From Erpobdella octoculata (taxonomy: Eukaryota; Annelida; Clitellata; Hirudinida; Erpobdellidae): 64,000 nucleotides of DNA. The position numbers and the translations under genes were made by a program. The notes beneath the pieces were generated by a model. It saw only the letters and a list, made by a program, of their open reading frames with translations. It did not search any database and was not told where the DNA came from. The stretch covers positions 37,725,073-37,789,072 of the forward strand of contig OZ022242.1 in assembly GCA_963978895.1 (NCBI GenBank). The letters run 5' to 3'. Shown piece by piece: positions 28,772 to 56,132 of the stretch. Numbering within the stretch: position 1 is the stretch's first letter; every line of letters begins with the position of its first letter.

Positions 28772-30271
28772 TCTATATATATAAAAGAACATGTCCTGAC
28801 TGACTGACAGATGACTGACTGATAATCAACGCCGAGCTCAAACGCCTCATCCTAGGAACGTGAAATTTGGAACTTATATTACCTTTATAGCGTAAACATC
28901 CGCTAAAAAAGGATTTTTGAAAATTTTGCTCCTGAGGGGAAAAAACTGGAAAACAAACTTTTTTCTAAACATTTTTTCTAAAAATTTTTTCTGAAATTTG
29001 GTATATAGATTCTTTTTGAAAAATAAAAAGATACATGTTTCACCATTTTTTGAAAATTCGGTTTCCCGGACCTCAAATGTGGGTTGGAAAATTGGGTTAT
29101 TTGGTTTTTAAAGTAGCTTCTACTCAAAAACTGTTAATGCTACAGGAGTAAAAATTAGTATTTAGTTTCTACTCCAAAAATAATGAAATACGTGTTTTAG
29201 CATTTTTTGAAAATTTGGTTTCCAGGACTTCAAATGTTGGGTGGAAAATAGGGCTATTTGTCTTTTATAGTAATTGCTACTCAAAAACAGTAAATACCAC
29301 AGATGTAAAAATTATTATTTAGTTTCTTTTCTAAAAATAAAGATATACGTGTTTCACCATTTTTCACAAATTTGGTTTCCCGGACCTCAAATGTGGGTTG
29401 GAAAATTGGGTTATTTGGTTTTTAAAGTAGCTGCTACTCAAAAACTGTGAATGCTACAGGAGTAAAAATTAGTATTTAGTTTCTACTTCAAAAATAATGA
29501 AATACGTGTTTTAGCATTTTTTGAAAATTTGGTTTCCAGGACTTCAAATGTGGGGTGGAAAATAGGGTTATTTGTTTTTTAAAGTAACTGCTACTCAAAA
29601 ACTGTAAATACCACAGATGTAAAAATTAGTATTTAGTTTCTATTCTACAAATAAAGATATACGTGTTTCACCATTTTTTGAAATTTTGGTTTTCAGGACC
29701 TCAAATGTGGGGTGGAAAAAAGGTTTCTTTGGTTTTTAAAGTAACTGCTACTCAAAAACTGTGAATGCTACAGATGTCAAAATTAGTATTTAGTATATAC
29801 TCAAAAAATAATGATATAAGTGTTTCAACATTTTTAAAAAATTTTTGTTTCCAGGACCTCAAATGTGGGGTGGAAATAAGTCCAGTTTATCACCGGCCGG
29901 GTCAAGCCTTTATTTTAGAGTCTTCACACGGGCCAGGCCAAACCTTAAATCAAGGTGGGATGGGCCAAGATTTTTCACCAAGTATATAGATGTTTTAGTG
30001 ATTTTAGGGTTTTATTTGGGCCGGGCTAAACCTGAAGTCAAGGTGGGACGGGCCGAAGTTTTTCATCAAGTATATAGAACTTCTAGGCCTGTAAAAAGGG
30101 GCCGGGCCTAATTCAGACGAGCTGTGCCGGGCCAGGAGTTCGGGTTTTTAAAACGGGCTGGGCTAAGTTGTCGACGGGCCTAGCCGAGACCTAAACAATT
30201 GATCTCTACTATGGATGCACTGTTCAGACTCTCTAATTTCATGCGAGCGAAGCCGCTACGGGCACTGCTAG
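28772..30271 (+). mobile_element. Helitron-like element, copy C, abutting copy B
   Basis: It starts TCTATATATATAAAAGAAC at the very next base after the CTAG of copy B and ends GGGCACTGCTAG followed by host T. It has the same 157-bp monomers (about six) and GC-rich module. The short CTGACTGACTGA start contrasts with the expanded one in copy B. Confidence 0.8.
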
Positions 30272-31384
30272 TTGTATATATTAAGCTTGCATTCTTAATA
30301 ATAACTGTGTAATTATTTCAAAAATAAGCTATTCGGGGCTAGCTGCTAGTAGAGTAGCGTCTGTCTCCTGCATTTTAGGGCTCGTAGACAGTGCTGACAG
30401 TAACAAGCCATAGCCCCATAGCTCCACATCCTGGGACGAGCCAGCAGCACCAGTTATCAGCTGATAGGAACTTAGTTGTGAATATGTTTTACAGTTGGGC
30501 TGCAAGAGCTTTTTGGTCTTATTTTATCGGTTTGTCACATGATTGTCAAGCTGAGCTTTGAATGTTATGGAACGCCAAAATCTGAAGAGACGGTAAGCAA
30601 TGCTTTAATTAATGAGGAGCATACAGTATAAGCAAAATCGAAAAACTCAACAATTTAAACTTTTAGAAAGCCAAATCGCTGTGTGTGTGTTAGTTTCAAT
30701 AAAACTGCGTAGCTCAATGCAAGCCTGTTGCAAGGATGAATAAAGGAAGAACACAGTATACGCAAAATCGAATTAGTATCGGTTAGATAGAAAATATTTA
30801 AAAAATGTCTTATTACTTTCTAGCTTTATAAAATCTGGCAGAGAGAAACTATATACTACTTTTTAAAATGGTAATTTTAAACGTATCTATTGAGTCATTT
30901 TTGAATAGCATCTTGTAAGAATATAGAGTTTGGCAGATATATGCCCTGGCTGCCTCGCTAACGCACAGAAAAGTCAGTCGGTTGAAAAAAATCTAGTCTC
31001 TTTTTACAGGACTATCTATAATTCCTATATACTTGACAAAATATTTCGGCCCTGACCGGCTTAATTTCAGGCCCGGCCCGGTCCGTCTGAAGACCCTAAA
31101 ATCACTTTCCGCCCCATGCTCGAATTTTGAAATCAAAAAAGAACTTAAACAAATGCAATCTGTTATCAGTCTATATTGCCTTCTTTGACGGATACAAAAT
31201 CTAAATGACGTTAATGAAACATTAAAAAAGCATATGCTAAATGTTTTTCTCTAAAACACAGAATAAAAGGAAATGACGTAAATAATAATATAATTGACCC
31301 CCCATCGACGATGCATACTGCGTCATCTGTTCAATTGAAAGCATTTATCATCATCAAATGTACATAATTTATAATGTCTGTATG

Positions 31385-31435
<51 letters not shown>

Positions 31436-32012
31436 TAAATTATATTTATTTCCTAATCGTCTATTTTAAGTAAATACGTTTCGCAATTGTTCCATTTTCA
31501 GTTCGACTTTCACATTCGTCCATTTTGAATATTTTCATTATTTTCTATTTAAAGGGCTCTGATGATGGCCTTCGAGCCGAAACTGTACAGTAAGCCCCCT
31601 ACGAAAATTAATAAAGAGTTTTACTTAAAAAACAAAGTTGTTGTCCGTAGATTAGAATCTTATGTTAAAAAAATTATAAACAAAAAATGGGCAGTTATTT
31701 TTAACGGAGCATGCACGAAAGAAAATCTACTGCCGAGTTACGCAAAAAACACAAAATATATATATATATATATACGTAGTTTGAATGTTAGAAATTCGCG
31801 TGATGCTGTCAGTTAGCGCTTCAATAGCCACTAATTAGTTTTCCGTCATTTTGACTTTTGGAAAAGAAAATAAATATAATTAAATTTGATTGATTGATTG
31901 TTCACTTTAGTTTATATTTATCAACATACATATTTCCAGATGTCTGTATGTGTGTCTGTTATAACTTTGCTTAACGCTGTTAAGTGGCACTGCAATCGTC
32001 ATTTTTGACGGG

Positions 32013-32100
<88 letters not shown>

Positions 32101-32997
32101 CTTGAAAAAGATCTAATTTTTTTTTTTGATGGGGCATCAGGAAGATACTAAGAGTTGTTAAATATGAGGAAGTGTTTTCTATGCCTAACCCAGAAATGGT
32201 GTGTGTATAAATAATTACCCAGCTTAGCCGAAATATAGCTAGCGAAGCCAGTCTAAATTGGTAGCAAATTACTCCAAAGTTATGAACTCGGTTTCAAGCT
32301 TTCAGTCCATCAGACAACTATATCGCTTAAACTTTCGGCTCACTACCTACGTTTAGTCCGACTATTGTACAGAGAATTTAAAACTTGATTTATTGACTGA
32401 TTATATATTTATTAAAATGATTTTATTTTTTGTTTATATTTTTTCTCTTATATAAAAACAAATTAAATGCACTAAGCGAGAGTTTCCATAAAAAATGGAC
32501 AACTTCCTTGAAGATATTTTGAGTCTCGCGTAAAATCGCAGCAGCTAGTTCGCACGACAAGTTGATTTTAATATGATATGAATTATAAAGTTTTTAATTG
32601 TTCTGCTAGTATTTTTTAATAGCAGATCACTTCCCGGCAATCAAGCACCAGTATATCAAAATAAATATATCAGTGCGTGCGATTATCAGGATGTCAATTC
32701 CAATTGGCTGAGTCTGATTGTGTTGATAACTGAGGTTAACTGCACTTATTGTTCCCATCGTACCTACTCTGTAATTTCTGTTCTTATTTTGTACGTCTAT
32801 TAAAAAAAAAGTATTTCAACTATGATGGGAAAATAAAATAATTGTTTGGAAATATAATTTTTTTAAATTGTGTTTTTAAGTCATTTTTAAATCATTCGCA
32901 AATTGTCCTTGAGTGGTGACGTTTTCATCGAAGAGCTTTCGTCACTCTCACGTGGATATAAAAATTATAAAAATATACAATTATGTTGAGAGAGAGA

Positions 32998-33079
<82 letters not shown>

Positions 33080-33138
33080 AGATTAAGATAAATAGACCAA
33101 AGTTATTACATATCACATTAAGTCGAATCTCACGATGA
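30272..33138. other. Intergenic DNA with AT runs and a diverged GGCCCG module
   Basis: (AT)n lies at 31389-31431 and 32015-32098. At 31018-31110 there is a diverged copy of the Helitron GC-rich module. A TTCGAGCCGAAACTG stretch at 31570 opens a short frame with no recognised family. No supported gene. Confidence 0.5.
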
Positions 33139-34175
<1,037 letters not shown>

Positions 34176-34509
34176 TAATTTACTGCCTGACAATTAGTCA
34201 CGCTGAAGCATAGAAAGAAAACATCACAGTGCAGTCATTTTGTGGTCCTTTGGCAGAGCCCAGTCTTATTATAATCGGGGACTGATACGCACTCCTATAC
34301 GGGTAGCCAGAACTGACAGGCGCTTAGACGAGGTGTTCACAGATGACTGGAGTACATTAATTACATTGTGATCATCGATAATTGTTTCCGATCAGAAGAG
34401 AAACTAGTCCGCAATTAAAAATTAAACCAATCTTTCCTCCTTATTAGCTGATCTCCGCGTTGTCTAAGTCTCGACTTTTATTAATTTGTTTCATCTGTGA
34501 ATGTCGGGA

Positions 34510-34618
<109 letters not shown>

Positions 34619-34962
34619 GTTTTCTCCTTTTAAGAAGTTTTCAGATCCTGCTAAGCAGCTGTGTGTTGTTATTTTAAAATCATAATTATGTGGCGGCTTC
34701 TTCGCGCGAATAGCGACACTTCAAGCCTGGTAGAGTTATAAGATCCGCGTCCATAGCGACTAGATAACCATTCGAGACTTAGCAGACTGGAATTGATTGA
34801 GAAAAAAAGTTAAATTGGATTTGATTGTTGAGTCCTGAATTATAGTATTTTGGCTGTGCTGTAATGAAACTGTAAATTAAATATAACAATGATATGTTTT
34901 CAATTTTTTTGAAGTCATTCCCTTTAGAGTTTGGCGGTGTTAATTTTTTGGGTTATTAGGCT

Positions 34963-48259
<13,297 letters not shown>

Positions 48260-50433
48260 TAATTAATAATAACAAACAAAAAAACTTTAGTTTGTATTTT
48301 GCGTTTATCTCTATCGTTTTCGAGATTTGTTTACATCTATATTTTTTTCAATGTGCAATAATATCTTAATTGCATCTGGAATAATTTGAGATCACTAGAT
48401 TGATTGATATTTTTTTCAGTGTGCAATAATATCTTAAGTTTCTTAAGTGCATCTCGAATATAATTTGAGATCACTAGATTTAAGTTTGGTTCAGTGTTTT
48501 CTCTATAAATGGCGAATGTTGATATGTTTGTTTCAATTTACTTTAGCTTAAAAACTTCAAAATAAGAACGCTGTTTTTTATTTGAATTTTACTTTTCTTT
48601 TATTTTTTAATAAATTTTGACATTATTTTTTTAACGTAGCATTGGTTTTTAGATTTCTGGGCCGCAAATATAATTCGTCGAGGCCCTAGCTCTCACTCCC
48701 TCTTGGGCCCATTTTATAGGACGACCAGAGGCAACCATATATAGGCGCCCACCCCAACCCCCTCACCCCTTGCAGACGCTGGTGACGCCAGCTAGATTAG
48801 ATAAACTTACTGTATATTTATCAGCTTGTTTATTTATTTTCCCAGCAGACTCTCCTGGAAAACGACTTTTGCTGACTTTTAACTACCTTATTTTTAGTTT
48901 TTATTAATTTTATTATGCAAACGAAAGTTTTTCAGTTTTCAATTTAGTTTCCGGAACTTCGCCCTGCGATAATAATAATTTATGTAGCTTTTAAGAAATA
49001 TTTATAATTATTTACTCTTCTCTTCTGCCTAAACTAATCCAAACAAAAATTTACCTTATTTAATACGTATTTTATATTTGCTCATCTTTATCTAAGAGAG
49101 AGAGAGAGAGAGAAACAGAAAAACTTCACGAGAAAGAAATATAAACTAAACGATCTTTCTGTATACCTACGATACCTACAATACCTACGATACAATATGT
49201 ACGAAGTTAATTCAACAACGAGAATACGCACAATAATCAATCGCATCTTGCTGGAATTCGACTATACCTACGATACAATACGTACGAAGTTAATTCAACA
49301 ACGAGAATACGCACAATAATCAATTCAATCGCATGTTGCTGGAATTCGACTATACGCGCAGCATCGAAAAAACAACTTAGCTTAGCAGAATGATCAAGAT
49401 TTTTCAAAATGATAAATCTAATCTAATAAATCTAATTATAACTTGAATGAGAAATTAATTAAAGAAACTTAGCAGAATGATCAAGACGTTTTAAAAAATA
49501 ATTATAATCTAACTATAACTTGAATAAGAAATTAATTAATGACGGCACGATAATGCGAAGACGCGCAATAAAAAGAAGAAAGATACGTTTTCGAAGAACT
49601 GGGAGAGGACAGGTTGAAATGCAGGTTCAGATGTAATAATTGAAAAAGAGAGAGACAGACAAATAGAGAAACAAGCAGAAGCAGACAAACAGACAGGAAG
49701 AGAGAGATAGAGAGCAATAATGAGAAATGATGAAAAGTGAATTCTTTTGGTCGCCAAACTGAAAGTTTTGCAATTCCTCGCAGATCTGACACTTCCAAAT
49801 GAACAAAAGATCTTCTCACGTGCACACGAAACAAAAGGTATAAACACGCAAAATGAGAAGTATAAACACACAGACACACACACAAAATAATAAATACAAA
49901 CACACACACACAAACAAATATAAACATGCAGACACACACAAAATAATAAATATAAACCACCTTGGTTGTCATAAAAATTAAAGCAAAAAAAAAGCACCTC
50001 AAAATCTTCTAAGAAAAAAAATGAATAAATTAAACTATTGAACTAAAAACGGAACTGAAAATAAAACAAAAAAGCAAAACAACACTGGATTCAATCAAAA
50101 ACTAAATGAAAATACTCTGAAAAAAAACCTAAGAGGACTAATTTGATGAGCATTATTAATTAACATAATATTTGCATATGTAAATCTATTTGGCTGCACT
50201 GTTAAAATGGTAGGTGTCGACTAGAGAGAACAGTAAGCAAAAAAAAATAGGGAAAAGATCAGAAAAACAATAATTATTCGTCGGACGACTAAATCGGGGG
50301 ATGCTGCTAAGCCGACCGTTGCTACATTAACATAAATACTTCATTGGAATATTAATGACAATGGTCATGATGATAGTTATATATATATATATGAGCTTGC
50401 ATGGAATATTCGTTATAATGAATGTGCATATCA
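48260..50433. other. Convergent intergenic region with local duplications
   Basis: It lies between the adhesion GPCR and septin 3' ends. It holds a duplicated GTGCAATAATATCTTAA block (48350-48480) and a tandem duplication of about 100 bp containing TACGAAGTTAATTCAACAAC (49155-49360). A run of CA-type repeats lies at 49865-49960. No gene was recognised. Confidence 0.55.
48609..48614 (+). terminator. Candidate polyadenylation signal AATAAA of the adhesion GPCR gene
   Basis: AATAAA about 350 nt after the stop codon; the intervening DNA has no better hexamer that I noticed. Confidence 0.4.
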
Positions 50434-53400
50434 TTATAATATTTTGTTCATCCGGTGATCTCCTTTGGACATGGCTAGTTGCGACTGCATCTTCATCAGC
50501 ATCTCTTGCATCTTTTGGATCTGAAAGAAAAACGGCCGTGAATTTCCGCTAATTTCTTTATAATTTATGCAGAATTTATTTTGGCAATGAAAGTTGTAAT
50601 CAATACAAAATAAGTGGAATTAATATTTAAAAATCTGTAAGTCACCTCTTCCTCCTTCTGCTTCAGAAGTAGGTCGGAGTCGACATTGCTGTAGAGACGA
50701 AAAAAAGGATAACTTAGCAAGAAAATCAATAAGCAATTCAAGCGGCATTCGATCATGCATTCATTCATTTTCGCACCCATCCAGCTATCAGTTAAAATTA
50801 CTTAACTCATTAAATTATTTATTTATTCTTTCACTCATTGATCTAGTCATTCATTCATTAATTCATTCATTTAATCATTAATTCAACCATTTATTTATTT
50901 ATTTATTCATTCATTTATTAACTTGTTCATTCATTTATTAATTTATTAATTTATTTATTCATTAATTTATTAATTTAATCGTTCCTTAGTTAATTTATTC
51001 CACGCAAGGCTCGCAGTTCACCTGTACAGGTGCTCGTCTTTAATCCGACCGGCCCGGTAGTTCTCGTAGTGGATGTCCCGGGTGACGTCCTTCAAGTCCT
51101 GCATGTGGGTGCTGGAAAAAAGGAAATAAATAAATAATTAATAAACGTCAACAAGTGATTAATTAATTAATTAATAACCTGTCTGCCCAGTAATGTGAAT
51201 CATTATTATCTCTCCGTGAGCGCTTGTTTCAGAGCTATTTACATTAATCAACTCCACACCACCTTCGTGTCTACACAGTAACACATAACTAGACACATTA
51301 ATTCTACATTAACTCCACATTATTTCAAGACATTAACTCTACATTATCTCGTGACCTTAACTTTACATTATGACACATTAATTCTAGATTACCCTGACAC
51401 ATTAACTCTACATTACCCTGACAGATTTACTCTACATTCTGACACATAAACTCTACATCACTTCGCAACATTTAACTCCGACAAAATGGCCGCAATCATG
51501 GCAGCCGTTTTTTTTAACCTGACAAGAAACTGCCTCAACTTCATGGAGTCCGAATGCTTGGGGTTGTCCACTGTAATGTGAAACGATGAAAGAGACTGTT
51601 ATTGTTTTTAATATTATTGTAAATGTTTTCATGAAGCCCTCGTAACTGAGTCACTAAGACAAACACCATGTAACTTGGAAATGATCACATGACTATGAAA
51701 ATATCTGAAACTTTAACGTTGTTGACAGCAATGTCACTACTGAACTAAAAACGGAACTGAAAATAAAACAAAAAAGCAAAACAACACTGGATGATTCACA
51801 ACTTTTGTTGTGCCAACTGACACAACAAAAACGACACGACATCGGCAAACGAAAAAACTCCTCACCCTCTACCACGCCCCAGGGGTAGACCCTCCCCTTG
51901 ACTTTCTTCCCGTTAATTTCCACCATCGAATTACTACCGATGACGGCGAACGGAATCAGACTCTGGAAGAATAAAAAACACATTTTAAAATCTTTAATAA
52001 AAACTCTGCACAAGATATATATATATATATATATATCACCCTTTATCATACAAGCGACCCTCTACGATTTGATTGGACGGTGAACAACGAATAGCAGAAC
52101 TCTCTCTTATTTTCTTTCTTACCCTCAATTCGTCGTCTCTCTTCTTCACCTCGTCGTCTTCATCGCTGTCGCACTGCGGCAGCTCGTAGATTTTTACCTT
52201 GTGCCGTTCTATGTCCTCGAGGATCTGCATTCGTGATGATAATAATAATCGGTCTTGCGTTGTTAATAATAATTGATAGTGATGATGATGATAATGATAA
52301 GGATAGTGATCATGGTGATGATGATAATCATGATGATGATGGTTGTGATGATGATGATAAGGATGCTCATGGTGATAATGATGATAAGGATGGTAATCGT
52401 GGTTATAATGACAGTGAGGGTGAAGTTAAAGATGGTGACTGCAATGATGATAAACGTGCACAATTAACTATTATCACCATCATCATCATCATCATCGTCA
52501 TTATTATTATTATTATGCAATAAACAGCTCGCCACCATCATCATCATCATCACTATCATCGCCGCACCTTCGACTTGAGTCTCTGCAGTTCGGAACTGGT
52601 CAAGGTGTCGGCCTTGGCAATGATCGGGACGATGTTGACCTTGTTGTGAAGCCTCTGCATGAAGTCAATGTCTATCTGCTGCAACCTTGATTGAACCAAT
52701 CAACGACTAGCTCAATTTCAATTGGTCGAGCGAAGTCCAATTCTATGGACGAATCGGCGATATTCATTTAATTTAAATTCGAACCCACGAAATTTCAGAA
52801 ATTTTCACATTCAGCAGAGCTACACCCGATACCCAGAGACCTGCTAATCAACCAGGGAGTCCAGCACAGGCCGAGTTTTTGCGGCCCAGACCGTTTTTAC
52901 AGGCCTGAAATCATTAGGCTTGCCACGTTAACCTCGGTCCGAACCAGTTTAGAAAACCCCAAGATAAAAGCTCGGCCTGAGCCGGACTCAATAATCCACC
53001 CGAGTTTATATTAGACAGTAAATGGCGCCATAACAATTCACACCCATACAACCCTTCTTATATTAACCCTCTGCCAGTCGGAGAGATGAAGTAGAGACAG
53101 CAATGAACCCGGTTGTCCTGAATGTTCCTCCGGTTCAAGCCGCTCTCGTCCTGCAGGTACTGGTTGAACTGGTGCAGTGTGTAGTCTTCTATCAGCTGCC
53201 ATCTGAAATCATCATTACAGTATGTAACTTTTTTAAGGTAATGATGATGATGATGATGATGATGACATAAGTGCTGACGATTATAATGACATAAGTGCTC
53301 CTGATGATGATGACATAAGTGCTGATGATGATTATGGTGATGATGATGGTGATGATGACATAAGTACTGATGATGATGACAAAAGTGCCGATGATGATGA

Positions 53401-55635
53401 CATAAGTGCTCCTGATGATGATGACATAAGTGCTGATGATGATGACATAAGTACTGATGATGATGACATAAGTACTGATGATGATGACAAAAGTGCCGAT
53501 GATGATGACATAAGTGCTCCTGATGATGATGACAAAAGTGCTGATGATGATGACGAGCGGACTAACGAATCGGTTCCGTCGACCGAGTCGTTGTATCCGG
53601 GAGTGTCGATGATGGTCAGTCTCAGTTTCACTCCGTGCTCCTCGATCTCGAGGTATCGCTTCTCGATTCTCATCGTTCGGTTCAGAAACTCTGTGGAAAG
53701 ACAAGTCAAATACGACCTTACGATTCAAAGACACCTGGTTCAACGAGGGGTGAAATATCTGTTGGAGTTGGAAGAGCAGCTTTGTTGTCAGAAATATCCA
53801 ATCCCACTGATGTCATCACATCAACAACCAACCTCATCATCATCCTGACATCAAATACCAACATCATCATCATCAACCCCACACCAATGCCATCATCATC
53901 AAGACAACTATAAACATCATCATAAACACAATTACTACTCTCATCATCATTTATATCACAATCATCATCCTCACAACTACTACCACCACCACCACCATTA
54001 TCATCATCATCATCACAACTACTACCACCACCACCACCACCGTCATCATCATCATCATCACAACTACCACCACCACCATTATCATCATCATCATCACAAC
54101 TACTACCACCTCCACCGTCATCATCATCATCACCTTCCACGTCGACAGGTCTCCTGTCATAATATAGATCCTTGTTGAAGAACATGCTCGTTATCAGAGT
54201 GGACTTGCCCAGGCCCGACTGTCCTGTTTGCGAATTTAATTAAAACTATAATCGTAATAAATTATATAAATAAAAGTATAATTTTCTACTTATGTGTAAT
54301 TTGCTACCTTCAGATTCTATCCAAAACACAAAAACTGTCTAATTACTCTTTTTAATCATTTACAGCAATTGGGATGCTGATTTGATTGAACAAGTTCATT
54401 ATTTAATATCTGACAGTTCGATTTTTCTATGGGATTACCTCTAGTTCTTTTTCAATAAATTAAATAAATTATTTGTAAAATAGTAACTGACCAACAACCA
54501 TGACAGTAAAATCAAAGCCTTTCTTTATAGCCTTTCTGTGGATCTGTTCTGGAAGACAAGCGAATCCCAGATTTTCCGGATCTTCCTGAAGATTTAAAAA
54601 TTGACTTATTTATTTAATCACCAGATCATCGGCAACGCTAGCCGAATCGTAGTCTCAGGTAGTGGGTTTGATACCTGATGCAGCACCCGTCAAAGGATTC
54701 ACTAAGCCTGCTATTTTTTCCTTAAGACAATTAAGTGAGGTTTTGTTTTTAATCTTCATTCTAGCCATTGTCAAACCGCAACAGCTTAATTTACATAGCG
54801 CCGTGAATAACAGCGTTACTTAAAAGAGTGTTTTCACCATGTTGGCAGCGTGCAGATATGACTAGCGCATGCCGTGTATACGTTAGGTTTGAAGGTTTGC
54901 CGCATGTTGATTTCAAACAAGCAAGCAAACAGGAGAAAGTAAAACCGTAATCCCGTAGGCATGAGCTGTGCTTGGCATTACTGCAATAGCTCTGACTAAG
55001 GGAACTTAGGGTGTAAGTCGTGTCCTCGTGCGGGACCTTCACCTTAAAAAAGCTGCCGAAAAACTCCTGTCTCAAAAAAATTTTGCAACCATCACCTTTA
55101 CAACCAAAGCAGATCAAACACAAAGCATAGACACATAAAAAATTTGTAAAAGAAATGCTTGTTAATTTCATGCCTCATCATATCTTCCATAAGCATCTCT
55201 CGTGGAGCTTGAAGATCTTGATGATGAAGAAATGGCTCTGGACTTGTCAGTACTAGCCCGACTGAGGTATGGCAAATCTCGACCAGCTGTTACTGTTGAC
55301 GCAGCCGATGGCACGACTGTTGTAGCAATGGTCGCATGGGCTTGATGATGGAGCTGTGACTGCTGCTGATCAGCAGTGCTTGTAGTAGTAGACACCGCAG
55401 TAACGCTGCTAGCGGCCTCAGCAGCTTCTTGAGAAGACGTGTTCCTGCGAATTGGAACAGGACTAGGACTCGCTTGGACAGTGGCACCGCTCATGCTGGT
55501 GGGAGCAGAATACAAACTCGCAGGTGCAGGCGGCTGCTGGTTGCCGCTGTCAAATGCTTCCGCCTCGGCTCTTCTGGCTTTCAATTCTGCCAAACGTTGA
55601 GAAGTGAATTCTGACAAGCCAACTTTGCGCGACAT
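50434..55635 (-). CDS. Septin, SEPT2/4/5 group
   Basis: Septins are GTP-binding proteins that polymerise into filaments at membranes, the cytokinetic furrow and cilia. Twelve exons on the minus strand give 497 aa: 55174-55635, 54492-54585, 54134-54223, 53567-53690, 53068-53202, 52568-52685, 52123-52224, 51866-51962, 51519-51570, 51022-51111, 50646-50688 and 50434-50520. The P-loop is GQSGLGKST, the switch motif DTPGYND, and the G4 motif AKADTLT. The polybasic lead [11 protein letters not shown] and septin unique element (YENYRAG) are present, followed by a short coiled coil ([13 protein letters not shown]). CDSDEDDE and IPFAVIGSN are closest to SEPT4/5. A Ser/Ala/Gln-rich N-terminal extension of about 154 aa comes from the first exon, whose junction needs a GC donor (GAG|GCATGA). 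GHG is replaced by GRG. Confidence 0.9.
51290..51485. repeat. ACATTAACTCTACATTA-type imperfect repeat
   Basis: Irregular copies of ACACATTAACTCTACATTA in a septin intron. Confidence 0.7.
52265..52560. repeat. GAT/ATC trinucleotide-rich tract
   Basis: Imperfect GATGAT on one side and ATCATC on the other in a septin intron; the two halves could pair as an inverted repeat. Confidence 0.8.
52850..53010. repeat. Diverged GGCCCG-rich module
   Basis: GCGGCCCAGACCGTTTTTAC, then AGGCCTGAAATCATTAGGCT and AAAGCTCGGCCTGAGCC, like the Helitron GC-rich module, in a septin intron. Confidence 0.45.
53236..53562. repeat. 21-24 bp minisatellite GATGATGATGACATAAGTGCT
   Basis: About 13 copies in a septin intron, ending a few bases from the donor of the 53567-53690 exon. 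Confidence 0.9.
53860..54133. repeat. ATC/ACC compound minisatellite
   Basis: Blocks of CATCATCATC alternate with CAACTACTACCACCACCACC, with a period of about 45-60 bp. It abuts the donor of the P-loop exon of the septin gene. Confidence 0.9.
54610..54720 (+). mobile_element. Possible tRNA-derived SINE fragment
   Basis: CGGCAACGCTAGCCGAATCG, then CAGGTAGTGGGTTTGATACC has a degenerate B box (GGTTTGATACC). Only the head of such an element is visible. Confidence 0.3.
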
Positions 55636-56132
55636 AATAATGGTTTTTGTCCTTATTATTGCAAAATGATTTTAAATGGACCTACGAAACTCTGCAGAGA
55701 AACGTAAACAAGTCAGTCACTCCTCTACCACTATGATGAACTAATTACTAGTTTTACTAATAAAATTATAATTAAATTAAGTACAACATTTGTTTTTTTT
55801 AATATTTTTGTATATATTTTGCAAATAAAATAATAACATTTTAAGCAGCATTAATAAAATTATTTTTATGTAATAATTATTATTTACAAAAACAATTTTT
55901 TTTAAAACATAAATTAAAAAAACCATAGATGTCTATGAAAAAAACTTGATGTTAGTTTTGCTATGTAAACAACGATTGATAAACAAAACTGAATCTGTGG
56001 TATTTTTGAAATGCATGCATGCGTTGACTTTAAGATGCGAGCAGGAAAAATAATAAAAAAATTAAATCTTATCCAGATTGAAAATTAATGAATCATTGAA
56101 ATTTGTTTATATTAAAAAAAATCAAAACTCAA
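55636..56132. promoter_or_regulatory. Divergent promoter region, septin (-) and TAF1C-like (+)
   Basis: About 500 bp separate the two start codons, and the genes face away from each other. The DNA is AT-rich with no clear TATA box placed for either gene. A shared bidirectional promoter is inferred from the layout alone. Confidence 0.45.

Noticed and set aside
31562..31816. Short plus-strand frame of 84 codons
   Set aside because: Ends in an AT microsatellite, has no recognised family and no flanking splice sites.
54791..55171. 126-codon minus-strand frame between the two first septin exons
   Set aside because: No homology recognised; it lies in the intron implied by the septin model and has no clear acceptor or start context.
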